DNA of 64,000 bases from Shewanella insulae (GTDB lineage: Bacteria; Pseudomonadota; Gammaproteobacteria; Enterobacterales; Shewanellaceae), in assembly GCF_009831655.1 (NCBI RefSeq), contig NZ_WRPA01000001.1:642437-706436 (forward strand). The letters are read 5' to 3'. The translations under genes and the position numbers were made by a program. How positions within the stretch are numbered: position 1 is the stretch's first letter; every line of letters begins with the position of its first letter. This document shows, piece after piece, positions 28,784 through 37,711 of this stretch. The notes under the pieces are model-generated. The model did no database searches, was not told the DNA's origin, and saw nothing but the letters and a program-made list of their open reading frames with translations.

Positions 28784-29617
28784 CTAGGCGCTCCGATGAC
28801 TGGGCTGTAATGCCTTAGTCTGATAGTCATGTATCCTGTTGATCTCTTTGAGCAACTCTGAGGTAGCTGGAATATTAAAGTCACGCTCAAGTAGTGTGGG
28901 AAACACCCCATGGGTCTGATAGCAGACCTCTAACAGATGCCACACGGGATCGATCACCGCGCTGCCATGGGTATCAACCTTAAGATCTTCAGCCTCATCG
29001 TAATGACCGGCAATATGCAGATAGGCGATACGTTCGCTGGGCATAGCCTTTAAGAAAGCTTCGGCGTCATATTGATGATTAATCGAGTTAACATAGATGT
29101 TATTCACATCCAGCAGCAGCCGGCAATCCGCCTCCTCTAGCACGGCACTGACAAACTCACACTCACTCATCTCACTCGCGGGCGCGGCATAAAAAGATAC
29201 ATTTTCCAGAATAAAGGGTCGCTCTAAAATATCCTGCACCTGTTCGATACGCTTTGCCACGTGGCGCACCGCCTCATAGGTAAAGGGAATAGGCATCAAG
29301 TCATACAGATGGCCCTTGCCCGAGCAGTAGCTTAAATGCTCCGAATAGATCTCTATGTCGTGATGATCGAGAAAGTGCTTCACCCGCTTAACGAAACGGG
29401 TATCGACAGGCTCAGGGCCACCGATAGAGAGCGACAGTCCGTGGCAGAAAAATCTGTGTTTCTCGGTCAACTGCCTAAATTGACGGCCAAACTTACCGCC
29501 AAGTGTCATCCAGTTTTCGGGCGCCACCTCGAAAAAGTCGATGGCACCGGGGACAGACTGACAAAATTCATCGAGCATCTCGCGGCGCAGGCCGAGACCC
29601 ACCTTAGCTTGTGTCAT
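28784..29617 (-). CDS. bufB: DUF692 multinuclear non-heme iron oxidase (MNIO, BufB type)
   Basis: 277 residues with a TIM-barrel MNIO fold. Candidate iron ligands are in place: H59 (FCHG), H94 (YSEH), E139 (LENVSFY), D170 and N172 (LDVNN), H201 and H205 (LHIAGH), D215 and H217 (VDTHG), E244 (LLERDF). MNIO enzymes oxidise cysteine residues in precursor peptides; for EGKCG-type substrates, oxazole- or thiooxazole-like products have been reported. The ATG at 29617 has AGAGGTG upstream; an in-frame TTG eight codons earlier is less likely. It lies between the precursor gene and bufC. Confidence 0.92.
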   Translation of the reverse strand: MTQAKVGLGLRREMLDEFCQSVPGAIDFFEVAPENWMTLGGKFGRQFRQLTEKHRFFCHGLSLSIGGPEPVDTRFVKRVKHFLDHHDIEIYSEHLSYCSGKGHLYDLMPIPFTYEAVRHVAKRIEQVQDILERPFILENVSFYAAPASEMSECEFVSAVLEEADCRLLLDVNNIYVNSINHQYDAEAFLKAMPSERIAYLHIAGHYDEAEDLKVDTHGSAVIDPVWHLLEVCYQTHGVFPTLLERDFNIPATSELLKEINRIHDYQTKALQPSHRSA

Positions 29618-29661
29618 CACAACTTCACCTCTAGTGAACAAATTGACGCATTTACCTTAGG

Positions 29662-29695
29662 TAAAAAGAATTAGGCCAGTAAATACTGGCCTAAT
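29662..29695 (-). terminator. Hairpin between precursor gene and bufB (partial terminator)
   Basis: Twelve-base perfect arms ATTAGGCCAGTA and TACTGGCCTAAT with a 2-base loop, followed on the minus strand by TTCTTTTT. It would let most transcripts stop after the precursor gene and some read into bufBC. Confidence 0.8.
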
Positions 29696-29723
29696 CGACA
29701 TGGGCAAATTGCCTTAAGGCCTA

Positions 29724-30164
29724 TTACTTATGGCCGCCACACTTGCCTTCTTTGCCCTTCTTCATATCTTCGCCACACTTGCCCTCTTTGGCCTTCATGT
29801 TCTCGCCACACTTACCTTCTTTGGCTTTCATGTTTTCGCCGCACTTACCCTCTTTACGGGCCTTCATCTGAGCACCGCACTTACCTTCGCCACACTTACC
29901 TTCTTTGGCGCCTTTCTTCATACCTTCGCCACATTTACCCTCTTTGGCTTTCATGTTTTCGCCGCACTTACCTTCTTTGGCGCCTTTTTTCATGTTCTCG
30001 CCGCATTTGCCTTCGCCACACTTACCTTCGCCATCGGCGATCTGGTAACCAGCTTGCATTTCACTGTAACCAAACGGATTAGCTTGAGCCTGCGCCGCAA
30101 ACGCGCTACCAACAAACACAGTGCCTAACGCTACAGCAACAGCAGTATTCTTAACTAATTTCAT
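29724..30164 (-). CDS. bufA: Bufferin-type RiPP precursor with ten EGKCG motifs
   Basis: 146 residues. Residues 1-28 are a Sec signal peptide (basic start, hydrophobic core, AQA end). The rest is Lys/Gly/Glu-rich and carries ten E-G-K-C-G motifs with cysteines at 49, 54, 67, 78, 91, 96, 108, 119, 130 and 142; every cysteine of the protein lies in such a motif. The spacers are mostly ENMKAK, ENMKKGAK and the like. This is the class of secreted, metal-binding peptides (bufferins) modified by DUF692 enzymes and linked to copper stress. Start 30164 has AAGGAAGAG just upstream; a longer upstream frame would bury the signal peptide. A -10-like TATTAT is at 30228-30233. Confidence 0.9.
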   Translation of the reverse strand: MKLVKNTAVAVALGTVFVGSAFAAQAQANPFGYSEMQAGYQIADGEGKCGEGKCGENMKKGAKEGKCGENMKAKEGKCGEGMKKGAKEGKCGEGKCGAQMKARKEGKCGENMKAKEGKCGENMKAKEGKCGEDMKKGKEGKCGGHK

Positions 30165-30580
30165 AATCTCTTCCTTTGTTGATCTCTTATATGCAATGGT
30201 TTGCCAACATCGTGCTTGCTGGCTCGGATAATATGACCCGACGCCTAAGACTTTTATTTCAAAAAAGTTATCAGACGTCACATTTATGACCCAATTTATG
30301 TGTTAGCGCAAGCATCTAAACAGCATTAATCGATTGATCTAATGCCAATATTGGCTAAAAACCGAATATTAAATAATAGATGAATGCCTCCCTCACAAAA
30401 TGCAATCAGCCCTGGCATCAATATCCCGCCCTTCAGCAGACGTACAGGCTTTTATCTGCCAGGCGCTTGGCGTAGAATAGGCGCCCTTTTATTCGGCCCG
30501 GCATTAGTAGTACGTAAGCCATGGCCGACAGGTTCACCTTTTTAGGCTCAGTGCCTAGCATTAATGAGAAAACGAGAATC
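30165..30580. other. Divergent intergenic region bufA / dusC
   Basis: 416 bases holding the promoters of both genes. On the bufA side a T-rich tract (TAACTTTTTTGAAAT) and GGCGTCGG are seen at 30240-30275; these are reminiscent of ECF-sigma promoters but their spacing is not right for one. A CCAATATTGG palindrome lies at about 30341. An in-frame extension of dusC to 30521 is not preferred. Confidence 0.4.
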
Positions 30581-31510
30581 ATGCGTGTCATCTTAGCCCC
30601 TATGGAAGGCGTTGCCGACGCCCCTATGCGAGCCCTGCTAACCAGCGTTGGCGGCTATGACATGGTGATCAGCGAGTTTATTCGCGTTGTCGATCAGCTA
30701 CTGCCAGAAAAAGTCTTCTACCGTCTCTGCGCCGAGCTCAAGTACCAATGCAGAACTGCCTCGGGCACCCCGGTACGCCTGCAATTGCTGGGTCAGGAGC
30801 CTAACTGGATGGCAGAGAATGCCATTCGCGCCGTCGAGCTCGGCTCTCGCGGCGTCGATCTTAACTATGGCTGCCCCGCCCCTATGGTTAATCGCAGCAA
30901 GGGCGGCGCGGCGCTGTTAAAAGAGCCTGAAACCATCTACCAGGTGACCCAGGCCGTGAGGCAGGCGGTACCCAAGGACAAGCCTGTGTCGGCCAAGATC
31001 CGCCTGGGATGGGATGATAAGAGCCGCTGCACCGAAATCGCCCAGGCTATCGAGGCGGCCGGTGCCACCGAACTCACGGTGCACGCCCGCACCAAAGAGG
31101 AAGCCTACCGACCACCGGCGCACTGGGAATATATCGCGCAGATCAAAGCTGTCACTCGCCTGCCCATCATAGCCAATGGCGAGATTTGGGGCAGAGAAGA
31201 TTACCTGAAATGCCGCGAGGCCAGCGGCTGTGATGATGTCATGCTCGGCCGCGGCGCCTTGACCATCCCCAACCTGGCCCATGTAGTCAAAGGCGAGCAG
31301 ACGCCTATGCCTTGGCCCGAGGTACTCGCCCTACTACTGCAATATTCAGAGTTTGAAATAGTCAGCGAGAAAGAGAAGTACTATCCGGCGCGCATCAAAC
31401 AATGGCTAAGGTTTATCGCCCGCCACTATGAGGAGGGCGAGGCCCTGTTCCGTCAGGTACGTGTGCTTAAAGATACCCACAGCATCTTGTCCCTGCTACG
31501 TGATTGCTAA
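30581..31510 (+). CDS. dusC: tRNA-dihydrouridine(16) synthase
   Basis: 309 residues, the usual length. FMN-dependent reduction of uridine 16 in the tRNA D-loop. Family marks are MRVILAPMEGVADAPMR at the N-terminus, the catalytic-cysteine motif VDLNYGCPAPMVNRSKGGAALL, the phosphate-binding VHARTKEEAY and GRGAL. The start at 30581 (MRVILAPMEG) matches the family; an upstream in-frame ATG would add 20 unrelated residues. Confidence 0.95.
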   Translation: MRVILAPMEGVADAPMRALLTSVGGYDMVISEFIRVVDQLLPEKVFYRLCAELKYQCRTASGTPVRLQLLGQEPNWMAENAIRAVELGSRGVDLNYGCPAPMVNRSKGGAALLKEPETIYQVTQAVRQAVPKDKPVSAKIRLGWDDKSRCTEIAQAIEAAGATELTVHARTKEEAYRPPAHWEYIAQIKAVTRLPIIANGEIWGREDYLKCREASGCDDVMLGRGALTIPNLAHVVKGEQTPMPWPEVLALLLQYSEFEIVSEKEKYYPARIKQWLRFIARHYEEGEALFRQVRVLKDTHSILSLLRDC

Positions 31511-31592
31511 AACGTCCATCTGTCGTGCCTTCTGACCCTGATAAACTTTCAGGCAATCATAACCTTCCTAGCCTTCAGGCTCTGCCTAACCT

Positions 31593-31626
31593 AAGGCGCG
31601 ACAAATAGCCAGCCCAGTCGCGCCTT
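31593..31626 (+). terminator. Hairpin after dusC
   Basis: Ten-base perfect arms AAGGCGCGAC and GTCGCGCCTT with a 14-base loop. No T run follows, so termination would be weak or assisted. Confidence 0.4.
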
Positions 31627-31755
31627 AACTGGTCTGATCTTCACATCTCCAAACACGATTCATCATAAAAGTCACCGACTTTTGATCTTAGTCATAGCTA
31701 AGACGCCCAAGCGGTTTAGACTGAATATCTAAGAATATCAACTAGGCAATGATTT

Positions 31756-32112
31756 GTGAGCAGATCCCATATCAGACATGAACTGTCGGTGCTTGAAGCG
31801 AATCTCAGGAAAGAGTTAGGTACCCTGCTGGCATTACATCAAATAACACTCGATACCCAGCAACTGTCGCTGACCTCCCTCATCGACGAGATGACCGCGG
31901 CCAAACTGGCCGACGAACCGTTATTTATCAAGCTGACCCAACTCGATGCGGCGCTGTGCCAGCTGGATCTCGGCCTCTACGGCTTGTGCTCAGACTGTGA
32001 GGCCGATATAGAGATCGAGCGGCTCAACGCCAACCCGCTGGAGCAGCGCTGCACCCAGTGCGCCGCCGATTACTCCCACGAGCACAGACACGAGCTCAGG
32101 CTCACCCACTAA
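31756..32112 (+). CDS. DksA/TraR-like C4 zinc finger protein
   Basis: 118 residues. A helical N-terminal part and a C-terminal C4 zinc finger: C-x2-C (GLCSDCEAD), 17 residues, C-x2-C (RCTQCAADY). This is the finger of the DksA/TraR family, which binds RNA polymerase through its secondary channel. The acidic coiled-coil tip of DksA (DxxDxA) is not seen, so a transcription role is uncertain. The start is GTG at 31756 (an ATG seven bases earlier is out of frame). Confidence 0.75.
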   Translation: MSRSHIRHELSVLEANLRKELGTLLALHQITLDTQQLSLTSLIDEMTAAKLADEPLFIKLTQLDAALCQLDLGLYGLCSDCEADIEIERLNANPLEQRCTQCAADYSHEHRHELRLTH

Positions 32113-32154
32113 ACACTCATCAATAAGCGGGCTGCTTGCTAATCGAGCGATTCG

Positions 32155-32230
32155 TTCAGTCGCGCCAATCGAGTTAGCCACGCCAGCCGAGTTAGTCGCG
32201 TCAGCTAAACTAGTCGCGTCACTAGACGAT
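32155..32230. repeat. Degenerate tandem repeats of TTAGTCGCGTCA type
   Basis: Five diverged copies (CAGTCGCGCCA, TTAGCCACGCCA, TTAGTCGCGTCA, CTAGTCGCGTCA, TAGACGATTA) with a period near 15-20 bases lie downstream of the zinc finger gene. They resemble the tract at 423-495. Confidence 0.5.
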
Positions 32231-32263
32231 TAATTTAAAAGACAGTCCACTTAATAATACCCA

Positions 32264-32296
32264 TAAAAAAAGCCTCCTGAATCAGGAGGCTTTTAT
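32264..32296. terminator. Bidirectional terminator before the TonB-dependent receptor end
   Basis: Thirteen-base perfect arms AAAAGCCTCCTGA and TCAGGAGGCTTTT with one central A. Seven T follow on the minus strand and TTTT on the plus strand. Confidence 0.92.
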
Positions 32297-32326
32297 CGTT
32301 AAGTCACAGGGAGGGTGAATAACGAT

Positions 32327-35005
32327 TTAGAACTTCTGGTTAATACGCAGATAAAAGGTACGACCCAAAACATCGTATAGGTTGGTGTTCACATCGCGAT
32401 AACCTGCATAGTCATACCAAGTCGGTGCTTTCTCGTCGAACAGGTTGTTCACACCCACTGTGATGGTACCGTTCCAATCATGGGTGTAACCCACCTGGAA
32501 GTTATGCTTGAAGTAGCTTGGTGTGTCGATGATGTAGTCGTAACCAAGATCACGCCACATTGCACCAGACTGACTACCGATATACACGGTTGTCCATGCC
32601 GCGCTGAAATCGTTGTAGTACCAAGCCGCAGCGAAGTTACCACGCCAATCAGGATAGTCTTGGGTACCTGAGTAATCGATCTTCTCAGATTCGGCATCGG
32701 CCTGCTCTTTAAAGTCTAAGATGTGAGTAACATCCAGCTTAAGGTTGAAGTCACCCAAGCCTGTCTCGAAGTTGTATGAAGAGGCAAAATCAAAACCAGA
32801 TGTTTCCAGCGATGCCTTATTTACATAACCACTTTCTAGGTACTCAATCTTACCATCCGGGCCACGCGTCACGAAATCAGAGCCACCGTTGATCTTCTCA
32901 TCACGGATCACGTCTGATGCACTAACGGCCTCAATCTTATTATCATAAGAGATTGAATAGTAAGATAGCTCAACACTCCAGGCATCGGTCACGTTCCAGA
33001 CGCCACCCAGAGTCAAGGAGTTACCCTCTTCCGCTTCCAGGTTCGGGTTACCACCAAACCAGGTCTTGTGCTGGTTACCTGTCGCACAGTAGTTGGCGTC
33101 AGAATCGTTGTTGGCTTCACACCAAACCGAGTCATAGGCTCTCTCGAAGCTCAATGATTGCGACGAGAACATCTCACCCATATTTGGTGCGCGGAATGAA
33201 TCACCGTAGCTGGCACGAAGCAGTAACGCATCGACAGGGCGCCAGCTCAAACCAAACTTAGGTACAACAGCATCGAATGTCGAAGAGTTAGTCACCTGAC
33301 CTTCGGCGCCTGTTAGCGTACCTTCCTGCTCATAACGCTCATAACGTAGCGCCGCTGACAGTTCGAAGTTGGCAGGTAGTGCCATCTGGATTTCGGTATA
33401 GGCAGACTGACGAGTACGCTCAGCATCGACATCGTCACCACCCGAACCACCAGAGATAATGCCTGAAGCCGACTCTGGATCAGAGGTTTGCTTGAAGTTG
33501 ATCATCTCATACTCTAGACCACCTACGATGGCCACAGAGAAATCACCTTGCTCATACAGCATGGTACTGGCAAGACCGTCGATCTGCGTGCTATCGAACT
33601 TACCTTGGTATACCCCTGTGTGGTTTGCGGCAGAATAAAGTGCAGTCATCTGCTGCTCCCACTCTGCATAGCTCATACCTGAGGTATTAAATACATCATA
33701 GTTACCAGTATCGATCTCGCTCTGAATGATGTTGTCGTTGATAAGGTTGTAGTTGAAGGCGTTAGTGGTCGATGCCGAGTGCTGTGCATTCAGCTCCCAA
33801 TCGATACCATTACCCACGTCGGCATAACCCACGAAGCCACCGAGAATATCAAAACTGTCAGTTTCGGTTAGGGTGTCGCGCTCACCAATCTGAACGGAGC
33901 GCATATACAGCGTCATGTCCTCACCCGTTGGGTTGTATTGGTTGTCCGCGCTCATTACAGGATAATTAGTCGACACGGGCGTACCGGCATAACGTGTGTT
34001 GGTTTCACTCAAAGATGCGGTACCACGACCACGGAAGCGAATGTTATCCGTGATGTCATAGTTGAAGTTGGTCATGAAAGAGTTACGGGTCATGTCACCA
34101 AATAGCTTGGTTACCGCGCCATAGCTGTATAGACAACGACCATTGTTCTGACCGTCAGTGGTATCGGCAACGTTATCGGTATCGGCACACATCTCAGAAT
34201 TTGAGTAGAATGCATAGATATCATCACCATCGGCATCTTTCTCGCCGGTGTTGTAGTAGCCGTTAGGTACCGAGCTGAAGGAGCTATAGTCGCCATAGCT
34301 AGGATCATCCATGTTCCAGATGTCACGGTCCATCACAGCCTTAGTGTCATAGTACTCATAGGTAAAAGTCACATTACCTTTCTCAGAGTTAAAGCCTGCC
34401 GCAATAGAGAAACGGTTGGCATCACCACCTTCTACACTAGGTTGCTCTGTGCTGTAGTCGACTTGGAATCCATCAAACTCTTTCTTGGTGATGATGTTAA
34501 TAACACCGGCTACGGCATCAGAGCCATAAACCGCAGATGCACCATCACGTAAGATCTCGATACGCTCAACGATGGCAATAGGGATTTGAGATGTATCAGC
34601 CTCAGAGCCCGAACTAGAACTCGTACCAGGCATACGACGGCCATCAAGTAATACCAAGGTAGCTTGAGATCCTAAACCTCGCATGTTGACTGTTGAAGTC
34701 GCACTCGCCCCCGAACCATAACCCGAGGTACCACGCCAAGAACCAAAGGCGTTGATTGAAGAGTTGTTCAGTACGTCTGCAACCGTTTTTTCACCGGTCA
34801 ATGCGATATCTGCCGCACTTAAAACCGTCACAGGAGACGAAGTCTCCATATCGACTTGTTTAATACGTGAGCCCGTTACTTCGATGCGTTCAACTTTATC
34901 GCTTTGCTCTTCAGCAATTGCGATGCCAGAAAATGCAATGCTAGATGTCGCAGCGGCAAATAAGCCAACGCGAACCGCTTTTGCTGTTAAGGTCAAAGAG
35001 TTCAT
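32327..35005 (-). CDS. TonB-dependent outer-membrane receptor
   Basis: 892 residues. Signal peptide (residues 1-31, ending AIA), TonB box region (VERIEVTGSRIKQ), plug domain with TSSPVTVLSAADIALTG and GLGSQATLVLLDGRRMPG, then a long 22-strand beta barrel ending in the aromatic C-terminus YLRINQKF. This is the type abundant in Shewanella and Alteromonas for sugars, peptides or other large substrates. No siderophore genes are next to it, so the substrate is unknown. It has a 588-base AT-rich upstream region and is the only gene in its transcript. Confidence 0.93.
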   Translation of the reverse strand: MNSLTLTAKAVRVGLFAAATSSIAFSGIAIAEEQSDKVERIEVTGSRIKQVDMETSSPVTVLSAADIALTGEKTVADVLNNSSINAFGSWRGTSGYGSGASATSTVNMRGLGSQATLVLLDGRRMPGTSSSSGSEADTSQIPIAIVERIEILRDGASAVYGSDAVAGVINIITKKEFDGFQVDYSTEQPSVEGGDANRFSIAAGFNSEKGNVTFTYEYYDTKAVMDRDIWNMDDPSYGDYSSFSSVPNGYYNTGEKDADGDDIYAFYSNSEMCADTDNVADTTDGQNNGRCLYSYGAVTKLFGDMTRNSFMTNFNYDITDNIRFRGRGTASLSETNTRYAGTPVSTNYPVMSADNQYNPTGEDMTLYMRSVQIGERDTLTETDSFDILGGFVGYADVGNGIDWELNAQHSASTTNAFNYNLINDNIIQSEIDTGNYDVFNTSGMSYAEWEQQMTALYSAANHTGVYQGKFDSTQIDGLASTMLYEQGDFSVAIVGGLEYEMINFKQTSDPESASGIISGGSGGDDVDAERTRQSAYTEIQMALPANFELSAALRYERYEQEGTLTGAEGQVTNSSTFDAVVPKFGLSWRPVDALLLRASYGDSFRAPNMGEMFSSQSLSFERAYDSVWCEANNDSDANYCATGNQHKTWFGGNPNLEAEEGNSLTLGGVWNVTDAWSVELSYYSISYDNKIEAVSASDVIRDEKINGGSDFVTRGPDGKIEYLESGYVNKASLETSGFDFASSYNFETGLGDFNLKLDVTHILDFKEQADAESEKIDYSGTQDYPDWRGNFAAAWYYNDFSAAWTTVYIGSQSGAMWRDLGYDYIIDTPSYFKHNFQVGYTHDWNGTITVGVNNLFDEKAPTWYDYAGYRDVNTNLYDVLGRTFYLRINQKF

Positions 35006-35556
35006 ATGTTTCCCTCACAATACGAAATCAGACAAACTGAGTTTCGATCATTAATTTATTTTTTATTTTTAAAATAAGAAGAATGTCCTTCGGTGAAGAT
35101 ATTGTGAAAAAACATAAAACAAGTCAACGCCGTTAACATCAAAATAACCGCAATGATAAGAATTGATACAAACGAATAATAACCAGCAACAACACCCACC
35201 TCAACAAAACATCATAACCCACTGAATAAAAAAACCTTTATTTTGAACCCAGCTTTGTAAACAGATGTGACAATAGAAAACAAACCAAATGAAACAAATT
35301 AATACATATGTACCAAATATGTTTAATAGATTAATAAAAGATCAACAACAAATAGAAATAAAACACAAAAGTAACAATGTAAAAAATGTATCTAGACGGT
35401 AAGCCATGGTAAATAAAAATTTTAACAATAAAACATTAAAATCTATTTATAAGACACCTTAACTTTTACCTCGAAAACAAACTAATACATTACATAACTA
35501 GAAAAACTTTATATTCAGAATATTTAACTAAACAATAAGGAAAAATACAGAAGTGA
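35006..35556. other. Very AT-rich region upstream of the receptor gene
   Basis: About 550 bases, mostly A/T, with poly-A tracts on the plus strand. It should carry the receptor promoter and perhaps H-NS-type silencing sites. No clear operator palindrome or reading frame was found. Confidence 0.5.
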
Positions 35557-35588
35557 TTAAGACCAAATGCTGTCTCACCTGGTCTTAA
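35557..35588 (-). terminator. Hairpin after the BNR-repeat gene
   Basis: Nine-base arms TTAAGACCA and TGGTCTTAA with a 14-base loop, just after the stop at 35594. No T run follows. Confidence 0.4.
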
Positions 35589-35593
35589 ATAGG

Positions 35594-36508
35594 TTAAAGG
35601 GCAATTTTAGCGAAATAAATGGCGCAATCGCCTTCGTGGGAGGAGTAATAACTGACCATCAAGATATTGTCACAGAGCACGACACCGGCGTAACTGGTGT
35701 CGCCGCCCGATGGCAAAGAGAGCAGCTCCTCTATCTGCGCCCTTTGTCTGTCGATCGCCACCAGCGAGGTACGCACACGACCATCATAGAGGCGCACCAC
35801 GCCATAAAGCTTACCTTGATAAAGAAAGGTTACCGGCCCTCCTACGCGGCAGTTAGTCGTCTGCCAATGCCACTGGGTATAGGGAGGCTCCGACTCGCCC
35901 AGCAATGCACGCTCATCTGTCTGCCACAGTGGATCCCGGCGCAGCAGGCAGATGGCTTTATCAGCCTCGTCGAACACTAAACCAGACTCATTGACATAAC
36001 CGGCCTGGCTAAGTTTCTCCACCAAGGGATGAAAATCGGTACTGGCATCACTTTTATACAGCGCCGCATAGCCATCATGTTCGTGACAATAATAGGCAAT
36101 CCCATAGAAGTGCCCCTTATGGGGTGTGATGCGCCACAGCCATTCTCTCTCTTTGACCAGGGCCCTTGGTCCAGCCCAATTCACCCCGTCATGAGACTGC
36201 CAGCAATAGGAACGCATCGCCCGTCCTTCTTCTTGTTGAATCGCGGCGCCAGCAAACAGGAATAGCTTTTCACCCTCAACCACCAGCTTCCCATCTCTGA
36301 GATCGGCAAAATCTGTCTCCACGAGGGCGACACTTTGCCAGTCTTTACCCTCGTTATCTGAGCATAGGATCCGCAGCGCGCCGTCTGGCGACACGTGTGC
36401 ACTGGCCTGACGAAATACGCAATAAAGCTTTTGTTTAAAGCGCACCAGATCCGTAAAGGCGTTGTGGGGCGAAGCGTCCCAAATCTTGGTCACTGATATC
36501 AGTTTCAT
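35594..36508 (-). CDS. BNR/Asp-box beta-propeller protein (sialidase-like fold)
   Basis: 304 residues, no signal peptide. A clear Asp-box (CSDNEGKDW at about residue 50) and a second related turn (SHDGVNW) indicate a sialidase-type or related glycosidase propeller. Recurring blocks of the type KLYCVFR, KLFLFAG, HFYGIAYY and KLYGVVRLYDG mark the blades. The catalytic Arg triad of sialidases was not identified, so the activity is unknown. It is likely cytoplasmic. It has no partner gene and lies next to the receptor on the same strand but with a long gap. Confidence 0.7.
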   Translation of the reverse strand: MKLISVTKIWDASPHNAFTDLVRFKQKLYCVFRQASAHVSPDGALRILCSDNEGKDWQSVALVETDFADLRDGKLVVEGEKLFLFAGAAIQQEEGRAMRSYCWQSHDGVNWAGPRALVKEREWLWRITPHKGHFYGIAYYCHEHDGYAALYKSDASTDFHPLVEKLSQAGYVNESGLVFDEADKAICLLRRDPLWQTDERALLGESEPPYTQWHWQTTNCRVGGPVTFLYQGKLYGVVRLYDGRVRTSLVAIDRQRAQIEELLSLPSGGDTSYAGVVLCDNILMVSYYSSHEGDCAIYFAKIAL

Positions 36509-36783
36509 CTTTTACTCCGCAATTTGATTGCATTAATGATGGCCGACTAAAATGATGGCCGAATATGGTTCGTGACTCAACCCAAGACGAGTTTAAAAAC
36601 AGTCTATAACCAATGGCTAAGGACTGGCTCTGCGCAAGCACCACTACCAACATGAGTAGGACCTGTTGCTCTTTCACGTTAACTTTTGCAGCATTCTGTA
36701 TCGCTTTTATACAAGGCAGAGCGATTGCAATCTAGTGCACTACATCAATGAGCGATAACGCAGTAGAAAAATGATACAGACAT
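36509..36783. other. Intergenic region without recognised features
   Basis: Together with the following terminator, about 336 bases between the BNR gene and rluB. It should hold the BNR gene promoter. A minus-strand frame at 36435-36677 overlaps the BNR gene and has no family, so it is not called. Confidence 0.5.
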
Positions 36784-36818
36784 AAAAAAAGCCTCACTCT
36801 CAAAGGAGTAAGGCTTTC
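36784..36818 (-). terminator. Intrinsic terminator of the scpA-scpB-rluB operon
   Basis: Twelve-base arms AAAGCCTCACTC and GAGTAAGGCTTT (one mismatch), followed on the minus strand by seven T. Confidence 0.85.
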
Positions 36819-36844
36819 TTGATACATAGACTAATCGCCTTAAT

Positions 36845-37711
36845 CTAGCTTCTCTGGCGCGGCGTCTTACCGGCTGTAGTCTTATGCTTACGCACGGCGC
36901 GGCGGATCTTAGCGCTCTTCACCTTGCTCCGGGCCACACTGTGTTTATCTGTGCCCAACAGGGTGCGCGTTTCCTCTTCGAGACCGGCCAGCTTACGCAG
37001 ATAGTTCACCTGCTCAATTGGCAGCTCAACCCAACCACCACGAGGCAGCGATTTAGGCAGATCTATCATGCCGTAGCGAATACGGATCAGGCGGCTCACC
37101 TGCACTTCCTGCGATTCCCAAAGGCGGCGAACCTCACGGTTACGACCTTCGGCCAGCGACACATGCCACCATTTATTCATGCCCTCGCCACCGGCAGGCT
37201 TCACCTTGTCAAAATGGGCTGGGCCATCTTCCAACGTCACACCCGTACGCAGACGCTGAATGCAGGCGTCGGTCACCTCACCAAAGGTACGTACGGCGTA
37301 TTCACGCTCCACCTCATGAGACGGGTGCATCAGGCGGTTAGCCAGCTCACCGTCAGAGGTAAACAGCAACAGGCCTGAGGTGTTGATATCCAGACGTCCC
37401 ACCGCAACCCAGCGAGAATCACGGGTCTTTGGCAGACGGTCGAATACCGTCGGGCGCCCTTCGGGATCTTTGCGGCTGCAGATCTCCCCTTCGGGCTTAT
37501 GGTAGGCGATCACACGGCACACCAAGTCGTCTTCCGACTTGATCGATACCGCACGGCCATCGATACGCACCTTGGCGTCGGCCTCGATACGATCGCCAAG
37601 CTTAGCAATTTCACCGTCTATACTAACTCGACCTGCAGCAATCCATGCCTCCATCTCACGACGGGAGCCATGGCCTGCACGGGCCAAGACTTTCTGCAAT
37701 TTTTCACTCAT
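36845..37711 (-). CDS. rluB: 23S rRNA pseudouridine(2605) synthase
   Basis: 288 residues. S4-like RNA-binding domain ([19 protein letters not shown]) followed by the RsuA/RluB synthase domain with the catalytic-aspartate motif [18 protein letters not shown] and the later [12 protein letters not shown]. The basic tail rich in Lys/Arg is typical of RluB. The start at 37711 overlaps the end of scpB by 8 bases, and the longer upstream frame is not needed. RluB next to scpAB is the common arrangement. Confidence 0.93.
   Translation of the reverse strand: MSEKLQKVLARAGHGSRREMEAWIAAGRVSIDGEIAKLGDRIEADAKVRIDGRAVSIKSEDDLVCRVIAYHKPEGEICSRKDPEGRPTVFDRLPKTRDSRWVAVGRLDINTSGLLLFTSDGELANRLMHPSHEVEREYAVRTFGEVTDACIQRLRTGVTLEDGPAHFDKVKPAGGEGMNKWWHVSLAEGRNREVRRLWESQEVQVSRLIRIRYGMIDLPKSLPRGGWVELPIEQVNYLRKLAGLEEETRTLLGTDKHSVARSKVKSAKIRRAVRKHKTTAGKTPRQRS

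Noticed and set aside
29740..30040. Regular DNA repeats that might look like a CRISPR array
   Set aside because: They are in-frame codons of the EGKCG repeats in bufA with spacers that are themselves repeated, and no cas genes are near.
29730..30128. A 132-codon hydrophobic frame opposite the bufferin precursor
   Set aside because: It is the complement of the Lys/Gly/Glu repeats, giving an artificial Phe/Leu/Thr-rich protein.
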